Assembly (NCBI GenBank): GCA_947628315.1
Contig: CANQZJ010000006.1
Location: 1 to 56,515, forward strand
DNA from: an uncultured Oscillospiraceae bacterium
Lineage (GTDB): Bacteria > Bacillota > Clostridia > Oscillospirales > Oscillospiraceae
DNA: 56,515 nt
Reading direction: 5' to 3'
In this document: in pieces, positions 7,449 through 14,187 of the stretch
How the letters are laid out: each line of letters starts with the position of its first letter
Numbering within the stretch: position 1 is the first letter of the stretch
The notes under the pieces: model-generated
Seen by the model: only the letters and a program-made list of their open reading frames with translations
Databases searched by the model: none
What the model was told of the DNA's origin: nothing
Translations under genes and position numbers: made by a program

Positions 7449-7602
7449 CTAACGATTCTCCTTTCGTCGCTCTCTTGTAGAACGGGCACATCCGTCCTCC
7501 GAAGTCGTTTCTGTTGAGTGCGTTGCATCGCCCGTCGTCCCACGCGGCGCACCGGGGGAACAGGTTGCACTTCGGCCTTCTGTCGCGGTTGCTTCTTCTC
7601 AT
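7423..7602 (-). CDS. small Cys-containing protein (59 aa)
   Basis: Reading MRRSNRDRRPKCNLFPRC, it has five cysteines in all and ends near MCPFYKRATKGE. The spacing of Cys residues and the closing CPFYK resemble small zinc or iron-sulfur knot proteins common in phages of this group. The start at 7602 is chosen from its position just after the preceding stop; the ribosome binding site is weak. Confidence 0.55.
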   Translation of the reverse strand: MRRSNRDRRPKCNLFPRCAAWDDGRCNALNRNDFGGRMCPFYKRATKGESLDAEHDDAE

Positions 7603-7603
7603 A

Positions 7604-7942
7604 TCACGGAACCACGGTCCCATCCGGCAACTCGGTCAGGTCCTCGATGTTCTTCTCCCCGGAGATGTACGCCTCGAACTCGGGCCGCCTGTTCAGGTAG
7701 ACGAGCGCCTCGCCGTTCGGGCCGTTCATGGCGTAGTAATTCCGGGCATAGACGAGGCTGCCCTTTGTCGGCTTCATCTGCGACGGAGACGAAGTGTCAG
7801 GCTGCTTATACTGTCTGGCTGGCATCGGCGCAGAGGACAGGGCCATCATCACCGCTACGGCAACAATTGCGACGGCTCCCTGCCTGCGCCTGCGCTTCCT
7901 GGCCATCTGCCGGGGCCCGACGTACTCTTTATAGCTTCTCAT
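7604..7942 (-). CDS. hypothetical membrane-anchored protein (112 aa)
   Basis: After a basic N-terminus (MARKRRRRQG) comes one hydrophobic segment (AVAIVAVAVMMALSSAP), consistent with a signal anchor. The rest is soluble and would lie outside the membrane. GGAGG lies seven bases before the ATG at 7942. No family is recognised. A membrane protein in an early accessory operon could act in superinfection exclusion, but this is only a suggestion. Confidence 0.6.
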   Translation of the reverse strand: MRSYKEYVGPRQMARKRRRRQGAVAIVAVAVMMALSSAPMPARQYKQPDTSSPSQMKPTKGSLVYARNYYAMNGPNGEALVYLNRRPEFEAYISGEKNIEDLTELPDGTVVP

Positions 7943-8187
7943 TCAGACACCTCCGATTCATCCTGTACTTCCTCAGCCTTCACCGCGGTCCCGGGGACGT
8001 GCTGGTACAGGTCGCGCTTGCGTGTGCGCCCGTTCCTGGCGCAATTCCAGCAGCAGTCTTGGTCGCGGTCAGCCTTCTCGTTCACACAGCCGGCGCAGCC
8101 TTCCATAGGGCTCCCGCACACCCAGCAGAACCGGGCACCGCTCATGTGCGGGTACGAGCCGCATACCGGGCACGCCTCGCGGCTCAT
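7939..8187 (-). CDS. zinc-ribbon protein (82 aa)
   Basis: Cysteine pairs in CPVCGSYP, FCWVCG, CAGC and CCWNCARNGR suggest two zinc-binding knuckles in the first 55 residues, followed by an acidic tail. The start overlaps the stop of the preceding gene by four bases. It is one of several zinc-ribbon proteins in the left arm. The function is unknown; nucleic acid binding is the usual role of such folds. Confidence 0.65.
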   Translation of the reverse strand: MSREACPVCGSYPHMSGARFCWVCGSPMEGCAGCVNEKADRDQDCCWNCARNGRTRKRDLYQHVPGTAVKAEEVQDESEVSE

Positions 8188-8672
8188 TGTTCAACCTCGA
8201 ACTGGCTGGCGCCGGACTCCACGGACATCAGGCTGTTCATCCATGTGATACAGTGGCTGGCCCGTTCAAACTCCTTGGTCCTAACCTCGCCTTCCCTGTT
8301 GTCGACGCCGATGTATCTTCCGGTCTCCGGGTCGTAGGCCCACATCAGGCCAAGAGGCAGCCGGCTGTTGATGACGCCAAGGAGCTTGTTGTAGCTCGTT
8401 CGCATCGGGTGGTACATCAGCTTCCGGGGGCACCATACAGGCACGGTCTTTATGGCGGGCGTGTCAGACGCCCCCACCGTCCAGCAGATGCCGACGCCGT
8501 TCTTGTTCTTCGATACGTAGTGCCCGCGAAGCCCGAGCGCCTCCCGGGCGCCAACGTGGGTACAGTAGCAGTACCCACGCGGACGCTCAAGGTGCGCGTT
8601 GTTCTTCGTCTTGCTGGACCGTTCCGGCACATTCACACAGTCGCAGGTCACGCAGCGTATATCGTCCATCAC
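8184..8672 (-). CDS. hypothetical protein with Cys-rich N-terminus (162 aa)
   Basis: The first 40 residues carry CVTCDC and CYCTHVG, a likely metal site. The rest is a mixed fold (VWCPRKLMYHPMRTSYNK, then LMWAYDPETGRYIGVDN). It overlaps both neighbours by four bases. I recognise no family. Confidence 0.6.
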   Translation of the reverse strand: MMDDIRCVTCDCVNVPERSSKTKNNAHLERPRGYCYCTHVGAREALGLRGHYVSKNKNGVGICWTVGASDTPAIKTVPVWCPRKLMYHPMRTSYNKLLGVINSRLPLGLMWAYDPETGRYIGVDNREGEVRTKEFERASHCITWMNSLMSVESGASQFEVEQ

Positions 8673-8914
8673 TCGTCCTCCAGCATGCAGTCGTCGAACT
8701 CGACATACTCGGGGCAGCTTATCGTGTCATCCTCGCCGTCGACGCCGATCAGCTTGTCCGTGCCGCCATTCCCACAGTAGGCGCCGATGCCGGTGAACAT
8801 CTCATGCGCCCTGTCGATGATGCCCTCCTCGTCGAGCTCCTCGTCGTCATCGACCTCTACCACGGTGGTCACCAGGACCTCGGCGTGGCCCATAACACGG
8901 TATCTTTTGCTCAT
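8669..8914 (-). CDS. hypothetical acidic protein (81 aa)
   Basis: The protein begins MSKRYRVMGHAEVLVTTVVE and then becomes very acidic (VDDDEELDEEGIIDRAHEMF). The pattern is close to small phage proteins of one alpha/beta unit seen in gut phages. An AGGAGG box precedes the ATG at 8914, which also overlaps the stop of the preceding gene. No function can be assigned. Confidence 0.6.
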   Translation of the reverse strand: MSKRYRVMGHAEVLVTTVVEVDDDEELDEEGIIDRAHEMFTGIGAYCGNGGTDKLIGVDGEDDTISCPEYVEFDDCMLEDE

Positions 8915-9336
8915 TTTGCTTCCTCCTTATATTCAACTCGTCTTATCTGGCCTTCACGCAGCCGCGTGGCGGCCCATCTCAACTGCCAGGAGCCGAACCA
9001 TCCATTGTGATACGCCCTGCCCATCCACCAAATGAGCTTCTGCTCCAACAGCTCGTCCAACGACGTGATCACGCTGCCGGGCACCAGCTTCCGCCGGACC
9101 TTCTTCGCAGGCAGGTTGAACCGGCATGTGCCCGTGTCGCCGTCGTAGTCGCAAGGACCGATCGGTCCTCCATCGGGGCCGCTGTGCTGGCACTCGTCGC
9201 AGAGCATCAGCGTCTCGCCGCAGACCGGGCAGATGGCTTTGTAGCCCCGCGTGTCGGTGTCCCAGCGCATTTCGATCTCGTTCTCGCAGTGCGGGCAAAC
9301 CTCCGTGACGATATAGGTACGGTCATTCATGCTCAT
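8911..9336 (-). CDS. zinc-ribbon protein (141 aa)
   Basis: The N-terminal 45 residues form a clear zinc ribbon (VCPHCENEIEM, then ICPVCGETLMLCDECQ). Two more cysteines follow (PCDYDGDTGTC). The C-terminus is basic and Trp-rich (WWMGRAYHNGWFGSWQLRW). The start overlaps the preceding stop. Nucleic acid or protein binding is likely, but the function is unknown. Confidence 0.65.
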   Translation of the reverse strand: MSMNDRTYIVTEVCPHCENEIEMRWDTDTRGYKAICPVCGETLMLCDECQHSGPDGGPIGPCDYDGDTGTCRFNLPAKKVRRKLVPGSVITSLDELLEQKLIWWMGRAYHNGWFGSWQLRWAATRLREGQIRRVEYKEEAK

Positions 9337-9725
9337 CCGTACACCAGCTCTCCGAACACGGCGTACTGGACGATACTGTCAGCCATCCCAGCGTCGATCT
9401 TGCTGGTGTCGATGCCGTCGTAGAACACGCAGTCAGCGCCGCCGTTCTCGATGTACATTTTCAGTCCGGCCAGGAACTTCTCCAGGTTCAGCTCCAGGCT
9501 GTCGCCCTCCTGGTAGTCATGCAGGACGAGGACGCCGCCGCGAGCGATCTGTTCGTGGCCCCACTCGGCCACTCGCTTCTCCTCGACGACCTTGGCCTCG
9601 TCGCACCAATAGGTGATGCCGCCCTCTAGGGCGCTGACCATGATGTCGTCGATGTCCTCGGTCGTGACCTTCGCGTGCAGCTCGGCGCGTACCTCGAACA
9701 CCTTGCACTCATTATCGCCTGCCAT
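9333..9725 (-). CDS. hypothetical protein (130 aa)
   Basis: The start at 9725 (MAGDNECKVFEVRAELHAKV) is chosen because GGTGACGGAG precedes it and it overlaps the end of the previous gene. The beta-strand at the N-terminus is followed by TTEDIDDIMVSALEGGITYW, a pattern I have seen in phage hypothetical proteins. No enzyme motif is visible. Confidence 0.6.
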   Translation of the reverse strand: MAGDNECKVFEVRAELHAKVTTEDIDDIMVSALEGGITYWCDEAKVVEEKRVAEWGHEQIARGGVLVLHDYQEGDSLELNLEKFLAGLKMYIENGGADCVFYDGIDTSKIDAGMADSIVQYAVFGELVYG

Positions 9726-9873
9726 CTCCGTCACCTTCCTTTCCAGTGAACTCCGCGGCCATTTCATCGGCCGCCTGCCGGTCGATGCAAGCGTTCTCCA
9801 GGTTCCGATATGCCTCCTCCCGGTCCTTCGGGTCGGTCGCTGTCACCAGCTCCATCACCAGATCGGTCAACAT
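9712..9873 (-). CDS. hypothetical helical protein (53 aa)
   Basis: The 53-residue product (MLTDLVMELVTATDPKDREE onward) is entirely helical and amphipathic. It lies between two better-supported genes and its end overlaps the start of the next one. The ribosome binding site is weak (GGTGGTG). Confidence 0.5.
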   Translation of the reverse strand: MLTDLVMELVTATDPKDREEAYRNLENACIDRQAADEMAAEFTGKEGDGDGRR

Positions 9874-9877
9874 AGCA

Positions 9878-10624
9878 TCACACCACCGCGTCGGGCCGCA
9901 GCGCAGAGTCTACCGTGTGGCCAAGCCCCTGGTCGACACCCTTCTCGGTGAATCCAGGCTCGAACTCGTCGTACTCGGCCGCCTCGACGGGGAGCTGCGT
10001 GCATACCTCAATCTGATCAGACGTGTCGCACCAGCTTCCAACGTACTCATACCCGGCGTTGCCCTCACGGAAGTCTCCGCCTCCCCGGTCATTCCCCATG
10101 GCCAGCAGCAGGGAGATCGCCGCTATCCGGGTGACGCCGGACTCGCCGTTGTCGTCGTCGTGCCACGTCCACTCCACGGGGCATTTCCGCAGGTCGATGT
10201 ACTGCCGCGTGCCGTGATTCACGACGAACACAAGACCATTGTCCTTGGTGTCTGCCCGGCAGTCAGCGACGATGGGCGTACTGGCGTCGACCATGAAACG
10301 GTCGCGCACATTCGGGTCTCCGCGTTCCGGGACGATCTTGTCGCACTTCTTGCTGGCCCACTCATACAGGTCGTCGGTGTGAAGCTCCTCCATCAGCTTC
10401 ACCACAGCGTTGTGACACGGCTCGTCGGGGTTCTCGGCGTCGGCGTAGTCGCCAATGACGAACACCCGGTCCCCGGCCCAGCGGTCGGCCAGCAGGTTCA
10501 TCAGGGCGAGCACCATGGGGTTGCGGTCATACGACCACTCCATGAGCTTCATGCCGTTCCCGTAGTCGAACGGCTCCAGCATCTCACGCTTGTCGACGTT
10601 GACGATTTTGTAGTACTGTCCCAT
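9878..10624 (-). CDS. conserved mobile-element protein, MGQYYK type (248 aa)
   Basis: The N-terminus MGQYYKIVNVDKREMLEPFD followed by GNGMKLMEWSYDRNPMV is a signature shared by many phage and integrative-element proteins of unknown function in Firmicutes and Actinobacteria. Start 10624 is preferred because AAGGAAG sits seven bases upstream. The middle carries VFVIGDYADAENPDE and later VFVVNHGTRQYIDLRK. No catalytic motif is evident. Confidence 0.7.
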   Translation of the reverse strand: MGQYYKIVNVDKREMLEPFDYGNGMKLMEWSYDRNPMVLALMNLLADRWAGDRVFVIGDYADAENPDEPCHNAVVKLMEELHTDDLYEWASKKCDKIVPERGDPNVRDRFMVDASTPIVADCRADTKDNGLVFVVNHGTRQYIDLRKCPVEWTWHDDDNGESGVTRIAAISLLLAMGNDRGGGDFREGNAGYEYVGSWCDTSDQIEVCTQLPVEAAEYDEFEPGFTEKGVDQGLGHTVDSALRPDAVV

Positions 10625-10670
10625 GCTCATTCTTCCTTTCGTTTTACGGCCAGTGGCCGGTATTCACAGG

Positions 10671-10814
10671 TTACTTCCGCTCGCCGCGCATCAGCGGGAG
10701 CGTGTCGATGTACCTCTCCACCCAGGGCAGGCGGGGGAGGATTTTGTCGGCCACCAGGCACCCGGCAGCCAGGACGAACATTACGATTCCAAGCACAAAA
10801 AGCACAGCAGTCAT
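10671..10814 (-). CDS. small membrane protein (47 aa)
   Basis: The 47-residue product has one N-terminal membrane segment (VLFVLGIVMFVLAAGCLVA) and a short basic tail (LPLMRGERK). AAGGAG precedes the ATG at 10814. It is the first gene after promoter copy R2, so it should be produced early and in quantity. The function is unknown. Confidence 0.65.
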   Translation of the reverse strand: MTAVLFVLGIVMFVLAAGCLVADKILPRLPWVERYIDTLPLMRGERK

Positions 10815-10853
10815 GGCGTTCTCCTTTGCGGTGTAGGTTTATTTTGTAATACT

Positions 10854-10882
10854 ATTCTAGCTTAAATTCGTAAGTTTTGCAA
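10854..10882 (-). promoter_or_regulatory. early-type promoter module, copy R2
   Basis: TTGCAA (10877-10882) and TAGAAT (10854-10859) on the minus strand are 17 bp apart. The flanking sequence is nearly identical to copy R1 at 4.7 kb. It drives the genes from 10814 to the glf gene. Confidence 0.85.
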
Positions 10883-10914
10883 GCGTTTTAGCGAAAAATT
10901 ATGCGTTTTTAGGC

Positions 10915-10955
10915 AAGAAAAAAGAACGCCTGTAAGCAGCACGCTCACAGGCGTT
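10915..10955 (-). terminator. terminator of the third accessory operon
   Basis: A nine-base-pair stem (AACGCCTGT with ACAGGCGTT) is followed on the minus strand by CTTTTTTC. It ends the operon read from 13047 and lies just upstream of promoter copy R2. Confidence 0.85.
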
Positions 10956-10957
10956 TG

Positions 10958-11353
10958 TTACCCCAGGGAGACGGTGCCGGTCAGCCTCCAGGTCGGCCGG
11001 CGCCCGGTGCCGGTCACGCGCACAGGCTCGGTCAGAGCGCGGTCGACGGGCCATCCAAGGTTCAGGCGCTTCACCAGGGTGCAGTCGAGCATGTCGAGCC
11101 GCCTGGCCCACTCCGCAACGGTCATGCGCTCTCCGTTATGCTCGATCACGGTCCCACGGCCGAACCGCTCGCTGCAACCGCACAGCTTCACGAAGGCTTT
11201 GTCGATCAGTCGCTCCTGCTCATCGTCCGGCAGGAACGGGAACAACATAGACAGGGCCTCCTGCGGCCCGTAGTCGTCGATCAGGCAGTCCAGGAGCACC
11301 CTGGCCTTATCAGCATGCCGGGCGACGGCGTTCAGTTTCTCATTCACGTTCAT
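10958..11353 (-). CDS. putative helix-turn-helix protein (131 aa)
   Basis: The C-terminal third reads MTVAEWARRLDMLDCTLVKR then GWPVDRALTEPV. This is the small helix-turn-helix found at the end of many phage HNH and hypothetical proteins (pattern EWAxxxG, LxxRLxxGWxxxxAL). The N-terminal 70 residues are helical and include LLDCLIDDYGPQEALSMLF. ATG 11353 has AAGGAGG upstream. It probably binds DNA; the target is unknown. Confidence 0.6.
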   Translation of the reverse strand: MNVNEKLNAVARHADKARVLLDCLIDDYGPQEALSMLFPFLPDDEQERLIDKAFVKLCGCSERFGRGTVIEHNGERMTVAEWARRLDMLDCTLVKRLNLGWPVDRALTEPVRVTGTGRRPTWRLTGTVSLG

Positions 11354-11363
11354 GTGGGCCTCC

Positions 11364-11642
11364 TTAGTCGTCATCGTCGGCGTTCGGGCAGTACGCCAGG
11401 TAGAACATGAAGTCGAAGTCGGTGTCGGTCAGCAGCTCGCACACAACCTCGGTGTGCTTGCTATACGCGACATTGACAATCAGCCCGATCATATCGTGGT
11501 CGTTGGTCAGGTCGACACCTATCATCGCTCCGATCTCCGCGAACGAAAAATGGTAGTTGCCGCTCATGGTCCTCGCAGTGCCGACCTCCACCATGTAGTC
11601 AGCGGCAGCCTCGGCCAGCTTCTTTCTCTTTTCTTGGTCCAT
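11364..11642 (-). CDS. hypothetical protein (92 aa)
   Basis: The product starts MDQEKRKKLAEAAADYMVEV and ends in an aspartate run. It is mixed alpha/beta with a hydrophobic core (MIGLIVNVAYSKHTEVVCEL). A GGAGGG box upstream supports the ATG at 11642. No family is recognised. Confidence 0.55.
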   Translation of the reverse strand: MDQEKRKKLAEAAADYMVEVGTARTMSGNYHFSFAEIGAMIGVDLTNDHDMIGLIVNVAYSKHTEVVCELLTDTDFDFMFYLAYCPNADDDD

Positions 11643-11661
11643 TGTTACCCTCCTATCAATA

Positions 11662-12057
11662 TCATACGTCAAACGCGACGCTGTGGTAGAACCACCAGGA
11701 CCCACGCCGCCGGAACGACCTGGCCCAGCAGGAAAATGCCTTGCCGGTGCAGTCATACATGGACATCGGCGCCTCCATCCAGCACTTGTGCATGAACCAC
11801 TCCACGGCATCGTCCCGGCAGCGGCCGTCGAACTCGTGCGGGAGCCGGACCAGCTCAATGTAACCGTCCATGCCGGCGTCACGCACGATGCGCCGGTACT
11901 CCAGGGGTCCGTAGGCTGGTGGCCGATTCACGAACTGCCGGATCGCCTTCTTCAACTCGATGGTCTTTGGCGATGCTCCAAGGCCGTCCTTCTCGTACCG
12001 CCTGAGCAGCCAATACCAGAGCTTCAGATCATCTCGGTTCCGAATGGTGACTGACAT
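11662..12057 (-). CDS. hypothetical basic protein (131 aa)
   Basis: A basic, Trp-rich protein (LKLWYWLLRRYEKDG, then SFRRRGSWWFYHS). GAGGAGG lies upstream of the ATG at 12057. I recognise no domain. The charge suggests nucleic acid contact, but no known motif confirms it. Confidence 0.55.
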   Translation of the reverse strand: MSVTIRNRDDLKLWYWLLRRYEKDGLGASPKTIELKKAIRQFVNRPPAYGPLEYRRIVRDAGMDGYIELVRLPHEFDGRCRDDAVEWFMHKCWMEAPMSMYDCTGKAFSCWARSFRRRGSWWFYHSVAFDV

Positions 12058-12072
12058 CAGCTCGGCACCTCC

Positions 12073-12348
12073 TCACGATATGGTCAGCCGCATGGTGCTT
12101 CCGCAGACGGTGTACTCCTCGTACAGGTCGGCGTGGTCCTTCTTGAACCGGCGGCTGTTGAAGCTGTGGCTCACGATCTCCTTGAAGCGGACCGTGAAGT
12201 TCTTCGTCCTCCGCTCGGCAAGCTGCCGGGCGGTCATGTCGGCTCGGATTTCATCCTTCAGCGAGTCGATCTGCTTGTCCAGGGCCTTCCGCTGGGCCTC
12301 CAGGTCCTTGATCTTGCGGATGCGGTTCTCCAGAGCACGGTCTCCCAT
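12073..12348 (-). CDS. hypothetical coiled-coil protein (91 aa)
   Basis: The first 45 residues form a charged helix (RIRKIKDLEAQRKALDKQID) predicted to be a coiled coil. The second half is strand-rich (NFTVRFKEIVSHSFNSRRF). GGAGGCGTGAG precedes the ATG. The arrangement resembles small phage nucleic-acid-binding proteins, without a named family. Confidence 0.6.
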   Translation of the reverse strand: MGDRALENRIRKIKDLEAQRKALDKQIDSLKDEIRADMTARQLAERRTKNFTVRFKEIVSHSFNSRRFKKDHADLYEEYTVCGSTMRLTIS

Positions 12349-12349
12349 C

Positions 12350-12526
12350 TCACGCCTCCTTCTTCTTCCGGTCAGCCATGCGGATGAGCACGGCGGCCAC
12401 GTTGCGGAACATATCGTACTTCGAGCATTTGAACACGGCGCTGAACTGGTCGTCGCTCATCATCCGGGCGGTGTGCAGCGCGGCCTCAGCACTCATCAGG
12501 TCCTCACCGATCTTCACGCTGTCCAT
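12350..12526 (-). CDS. hypothetical protein (58 aa)
   Basis: The 58-residue product starts MDSVKIGEDLMSAEAALHTA and ends with a basic tail (RMADRKKKEA). GGAG precedes the ATG at 12526 and both neighbours abut it. It is helical throughout. No family is recognised. Confidence 0.55.
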   Translation of the reverse strand: MDSVKIGEDLMSAEAALHTARMMSDDQFSAVFKCSKYDMFRNVAAVLIRMADRKKKEA

Positions 12527-12527
12527 C

Positions 12528-12797
12528 TCAGCACTCCTCCCCCTCGACGATGTAACAGGTGGTCACGGCCTCGTTGGCCAGGATGTACATGACGTTGCTC
12601 ACGGTCTGCTGGACGCTGTGCGCCGCGATGTCGGCGGCCACCTCATACAGGTTCTCCAGCGTCGGGTGAGTCTGGGACACCTTGGAGAGCATCTTGTCGT
12701 AGTCATCGCAGGTCCCCCGCGTGTACAGGCGGTTGTCGATGCAAGCCTGGCGGACAGAGATGATTCCCCAATACTTCTTCTCGGTGATGTTCGGCAT
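12528..12797 (-). CDS. hypothetical protein (89 aa)
   Basis: Start 12797 (MPNITEKKYWGIISVRQACI) is chosen for the AAGGAGGAG upstream. The product is helical with several cysteines and ends VEGEEC. It is packed between genes of the same operon. The function is unknown. Confidence 0.55.
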   Translation of the reverse strand: MPNITEKKYWGIISVRQACIDNRLYTRGTCDDYDKMLSKVSQTHPTLENLYEVAADIAAHSVQQTVSNVMYILANEAVTTCYIVEGEEC

Positions 12798-12798
12798 T

Positions 12799-13047
12799 TC
12801 AAAACTCCTCCTTTTCGTTATCATCGGGGCGGGCCATCACATCGTCGATGTCGTACCTGCCGGCGGGGAACTGGTTGCGGTACTCGTTGACGGCATCGTC
12901 TATATCCTCGACTCCGTGAAGGTATATCCAGGGGGCGTTCTCATACGCCCTTTCAAATCCCTCGCCGGTGCCGTCGTAGTTCCGGGTGTCGATCAGCTTG
13001 AAGCGTACCGTGTACGTCTCCTTCTTGATCTTCGCGTTACGTGCCAT
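12799..13047 (-). CDS. hypothetical protein, first gene of third accessory operon (82 aa)
   Basis: The product starts MARNAKIKKETYTVRFKLID and ends acidic (MARPDDNEKEEF). The ATG at 13047 lies after GGAGG; an earlier ATG at 13062 is part of that leader. The beta-strand start followed by an acidic helix is similar in shape to the proteins at 8669-8914 and 9333-9725. It follows promoter copy R3 directly. Confidence 0.6.
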   Translation of the reverse strand: MARNAKIKKETYTVRFKLIDTRNYDGTGEGFERAYENAPWIYLHGVEDIDDAVNEYRNQFPAGRYDIDDVMARPDDNEKEEF

Positions 13048-13092
13048 CGTCGTGTCCTCCATGTTTCATGTGTAGGTTTATTTTGTAATTCT

Positions 13093-13121
13093 ATTCTAGC
13101 AAATATCCTTTCGTTTGACAA
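13093..13121 (-). promoter_or_regulatory. early-type promoter module, copy R3
   Basis: TTGTCA (13116-13121) and TAGAAT (13093-13098) on the minus strand are 17 bp apart. The 20 bases downstream of the -10 box match copies R1 and R2, while the spacer has diverged. It drives the genes from 13047 to 10958. Confidence 0.85.
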
Positions 13122-13129
13122 GCGTTTTA

Positions 13130-13480
13130 ACAAAAATATTTTAGCGATTGCACCGATTTTTTGCAGGTCTGCGAAAATTCGTGAGTATATATATTATATC
13201 TAAATATACTGGTTAGGTTAGGTTACGTGCGGACTGTCCTGCGGAGTGTCCGCGTGACATTTGCACTTTTTTAATGATAATCAATAAATATTTACTGTTT
13301 TTCGATAAAATCTAAGTCGGTGCATTTTTGGTGCAAATTGGCTGTTGCACCGGGTCTAATTTTTGCACCAAAGCGTGACAGTCCGCAGGACAATCCGCGT
13401 GACACAGCTGTTTTTTATCGTTTTTCGATATGTCATTTGTCACGCGGACGGTCACGCGGAAATTCCATCGGACGCCAGAA
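13130..13480. repeat. AT-rich intergenic region with dispersed iterons
   Basis: About 350 bases without a gene. GCGTGACA or its complement occurs at least five times between 13248 and 13462. Two long segments are imperfect inverted copies of each other: around 13230 and, about 150 bases on, around 13385 (both based on GCGGAnTGTCCTGCGGAnTGTC). Between them TTTGGTGCAAAATT-like and complementary segments also alternate. The AT-rich core with repeats could be a replication origin or a protein-binding array. No coding frame is convincing. Confidence 0.55.
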
Positions 13481-13483
13481 AGC

Positions 13484-13514
13484 AAAAAAGCGCCGCCCTC
13501 TACGGGCGGCGTAT
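13484..13514 (-). terminator. terminator downstream of the toxin transcript
   Basis: GCCGCCC and GGGCGGC flank a five-base loop, followed on the minus strand by CTTTTTTG. It would stop any minus-strand read-through from the toxin mRNA before the iteron region. Confidence 0.85.
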
Positions 13515-13542
13515 TGACAAAACGGACTCCAGAGATTATACT
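13514..13542 (+). promoter_or_regulatory. promoter of antisense RNA
   Basis: Consensus TTGACA (13514-13519) and TATACT (13537-13542) on the plus strand have a 17-bp spacer. There is no plus-strand gene downstream, only the 3' end of the toxin gene on the other strand. Confidence 0.8.
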
Positions 13543-13548
13543 ACAAAT

Positions 13549-13640
13549 GAAAGGTGCTGCCGATGGACGGTCGGCCTCCTCTCATTGAGTTACAGAAGTA
13601 ACCGCTTGCTTGGAGGCTGGGCGGTTACTTCTTCTTACAG
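13549..13640 (+). ncRNA. candidate antisense antitoxin RNA
   Basis: A short plus-strand RNA from the promoter at 13514-13542 would run into a perfect 11-bp stem, GAAGTAACCGC with GCGGTTACTTC (13597-13632). This stem overlaps the last codons and stop of the small toxin gene on the minus strand. Overlap of the two transcripts at their 3' ends is the layout of TxpA/RatA-type type I toxin-antitoxin pairs. The transcript ends are inferred. Confidence 0.6.
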
Positions 13641-13711
13641 ACCCCTATAACGAGGCCGATGACACCAATGATGACCAGCGAATACTGAAACAGCTCCGCA
13701 AACGAAACCAT
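13625..13711 (-). CDS. small hydrophobic type I toxin-like peptide (28 aa)
   Basis: The 28 residues start MVSFAELFQYSLVIIGVIG and end in CKKK. This is the shape of the holin-like and TxpA-like toxins of Firmicutes: short N-terminus, one membrane helix, basic C-terminus. AAAGGGGGG lies eight bases before the ATG. A long leader with a stem of AGAGGGC and GCCCTCT may hide the ribosome binding site. The antisense RNA from the opposite strand covers its 3' end. It would depolarise the membrane if unrepressed and so stabilise the prophage; this role is inferred from the family. Confidence 0.65.
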   Translation of the reverse strand: MVSFAELFQYSLVIIGVIGLVIGVCKKK

Positions 13712-13807
13712 CGGGCAGCCCCCCTTTCTGTCGATCAGAGGGCAAAGAAGCTGCCCTCTCCGTCGAGAGGAGCAACCGTCCATCGTGGGCTTGGCAGCAC
13801 CATCGAC

Positions 13808-13836
13808 ATCATACCACGGCGATAGACAGAACACAA
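13808..13836 (-). promoter_or_regulatory. promoter of the toxin mRNA
   Basis: Minus-strand TTGTGT (13831-13836) and TATGAT (13808-13813) have a 17-bp spacer. The transcript would have a leader of about 90 bases before the toxin start at 13711. Confidence 0.65.
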
Positions 13837-13874
13837 CAAAAAAATGCCCCTCCCTGCGTCATGCAGAGAGGGGC
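13837..13874 (-). terminator. terminator of the late operon
   Basis: A 12-bp stem (GCCCCTCCCTGC with GCAGAGAGGGGC, one G:U pair on the RNA) is followed by seven T on the minus strand. It ends the structural and lysis operon after the gene at 13880. Confidence 0.9.
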
Positions 13875-13879
13875 GTAGA

Positions 13880-14176
13880 TCATTCATCGGGAGGCGGCCT
13901 GGCCACGGCCATCTTGCTGGCCTGTATGGCCTGCACGCGGGCGATCTCCGCCTCCAGGCGCCGGATGCGGCTCTGGTACTCGGACATCTCCTCCATCTTT
14001 CCTTCAATCACGTTGGACAACAGCTCGAGCGGCAGGCTCTGCCACAGCTCCTCGCCGGTCAGTGGCGGGCTAGGCTCTGCGACATCAAACCGCACGGCAT
14101 TGGGGCTGGTCGCCGTGCCGACAGCAACGAGGAAGGCGGCAATGACCAGCACGATCAGAACACCCTTCCACTTCAT
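13880..14176 (-). CDS. small membrane-anchored lysis-region protein (98 aa)
   Basis: The N-terminus is one membrane segment (MKWKGVLIVLVIAAFLVAVG) and the rest is outside, ending in a helix (ARVQAIQASKMAVARPPPDE). It follows the endolysin gene and precedes the terminator. Size, topology and position fit a spanin-like or accessory lysis protein, but Gram-positive phages rarely need one. I cannot name a family. Confidence 0.6.
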   Translation of the reverse strand: MKWKGVLIVLVIAAFLVAVGTATSPNAVRFDVAEPSPPLTGEELWQSLPLELLSNVIEGKMEEMSEYQSRIRRLEAEIARVQAIQASKMAVARPPPDE

Positions 14177-14187
14177 CGGGGCACCTC

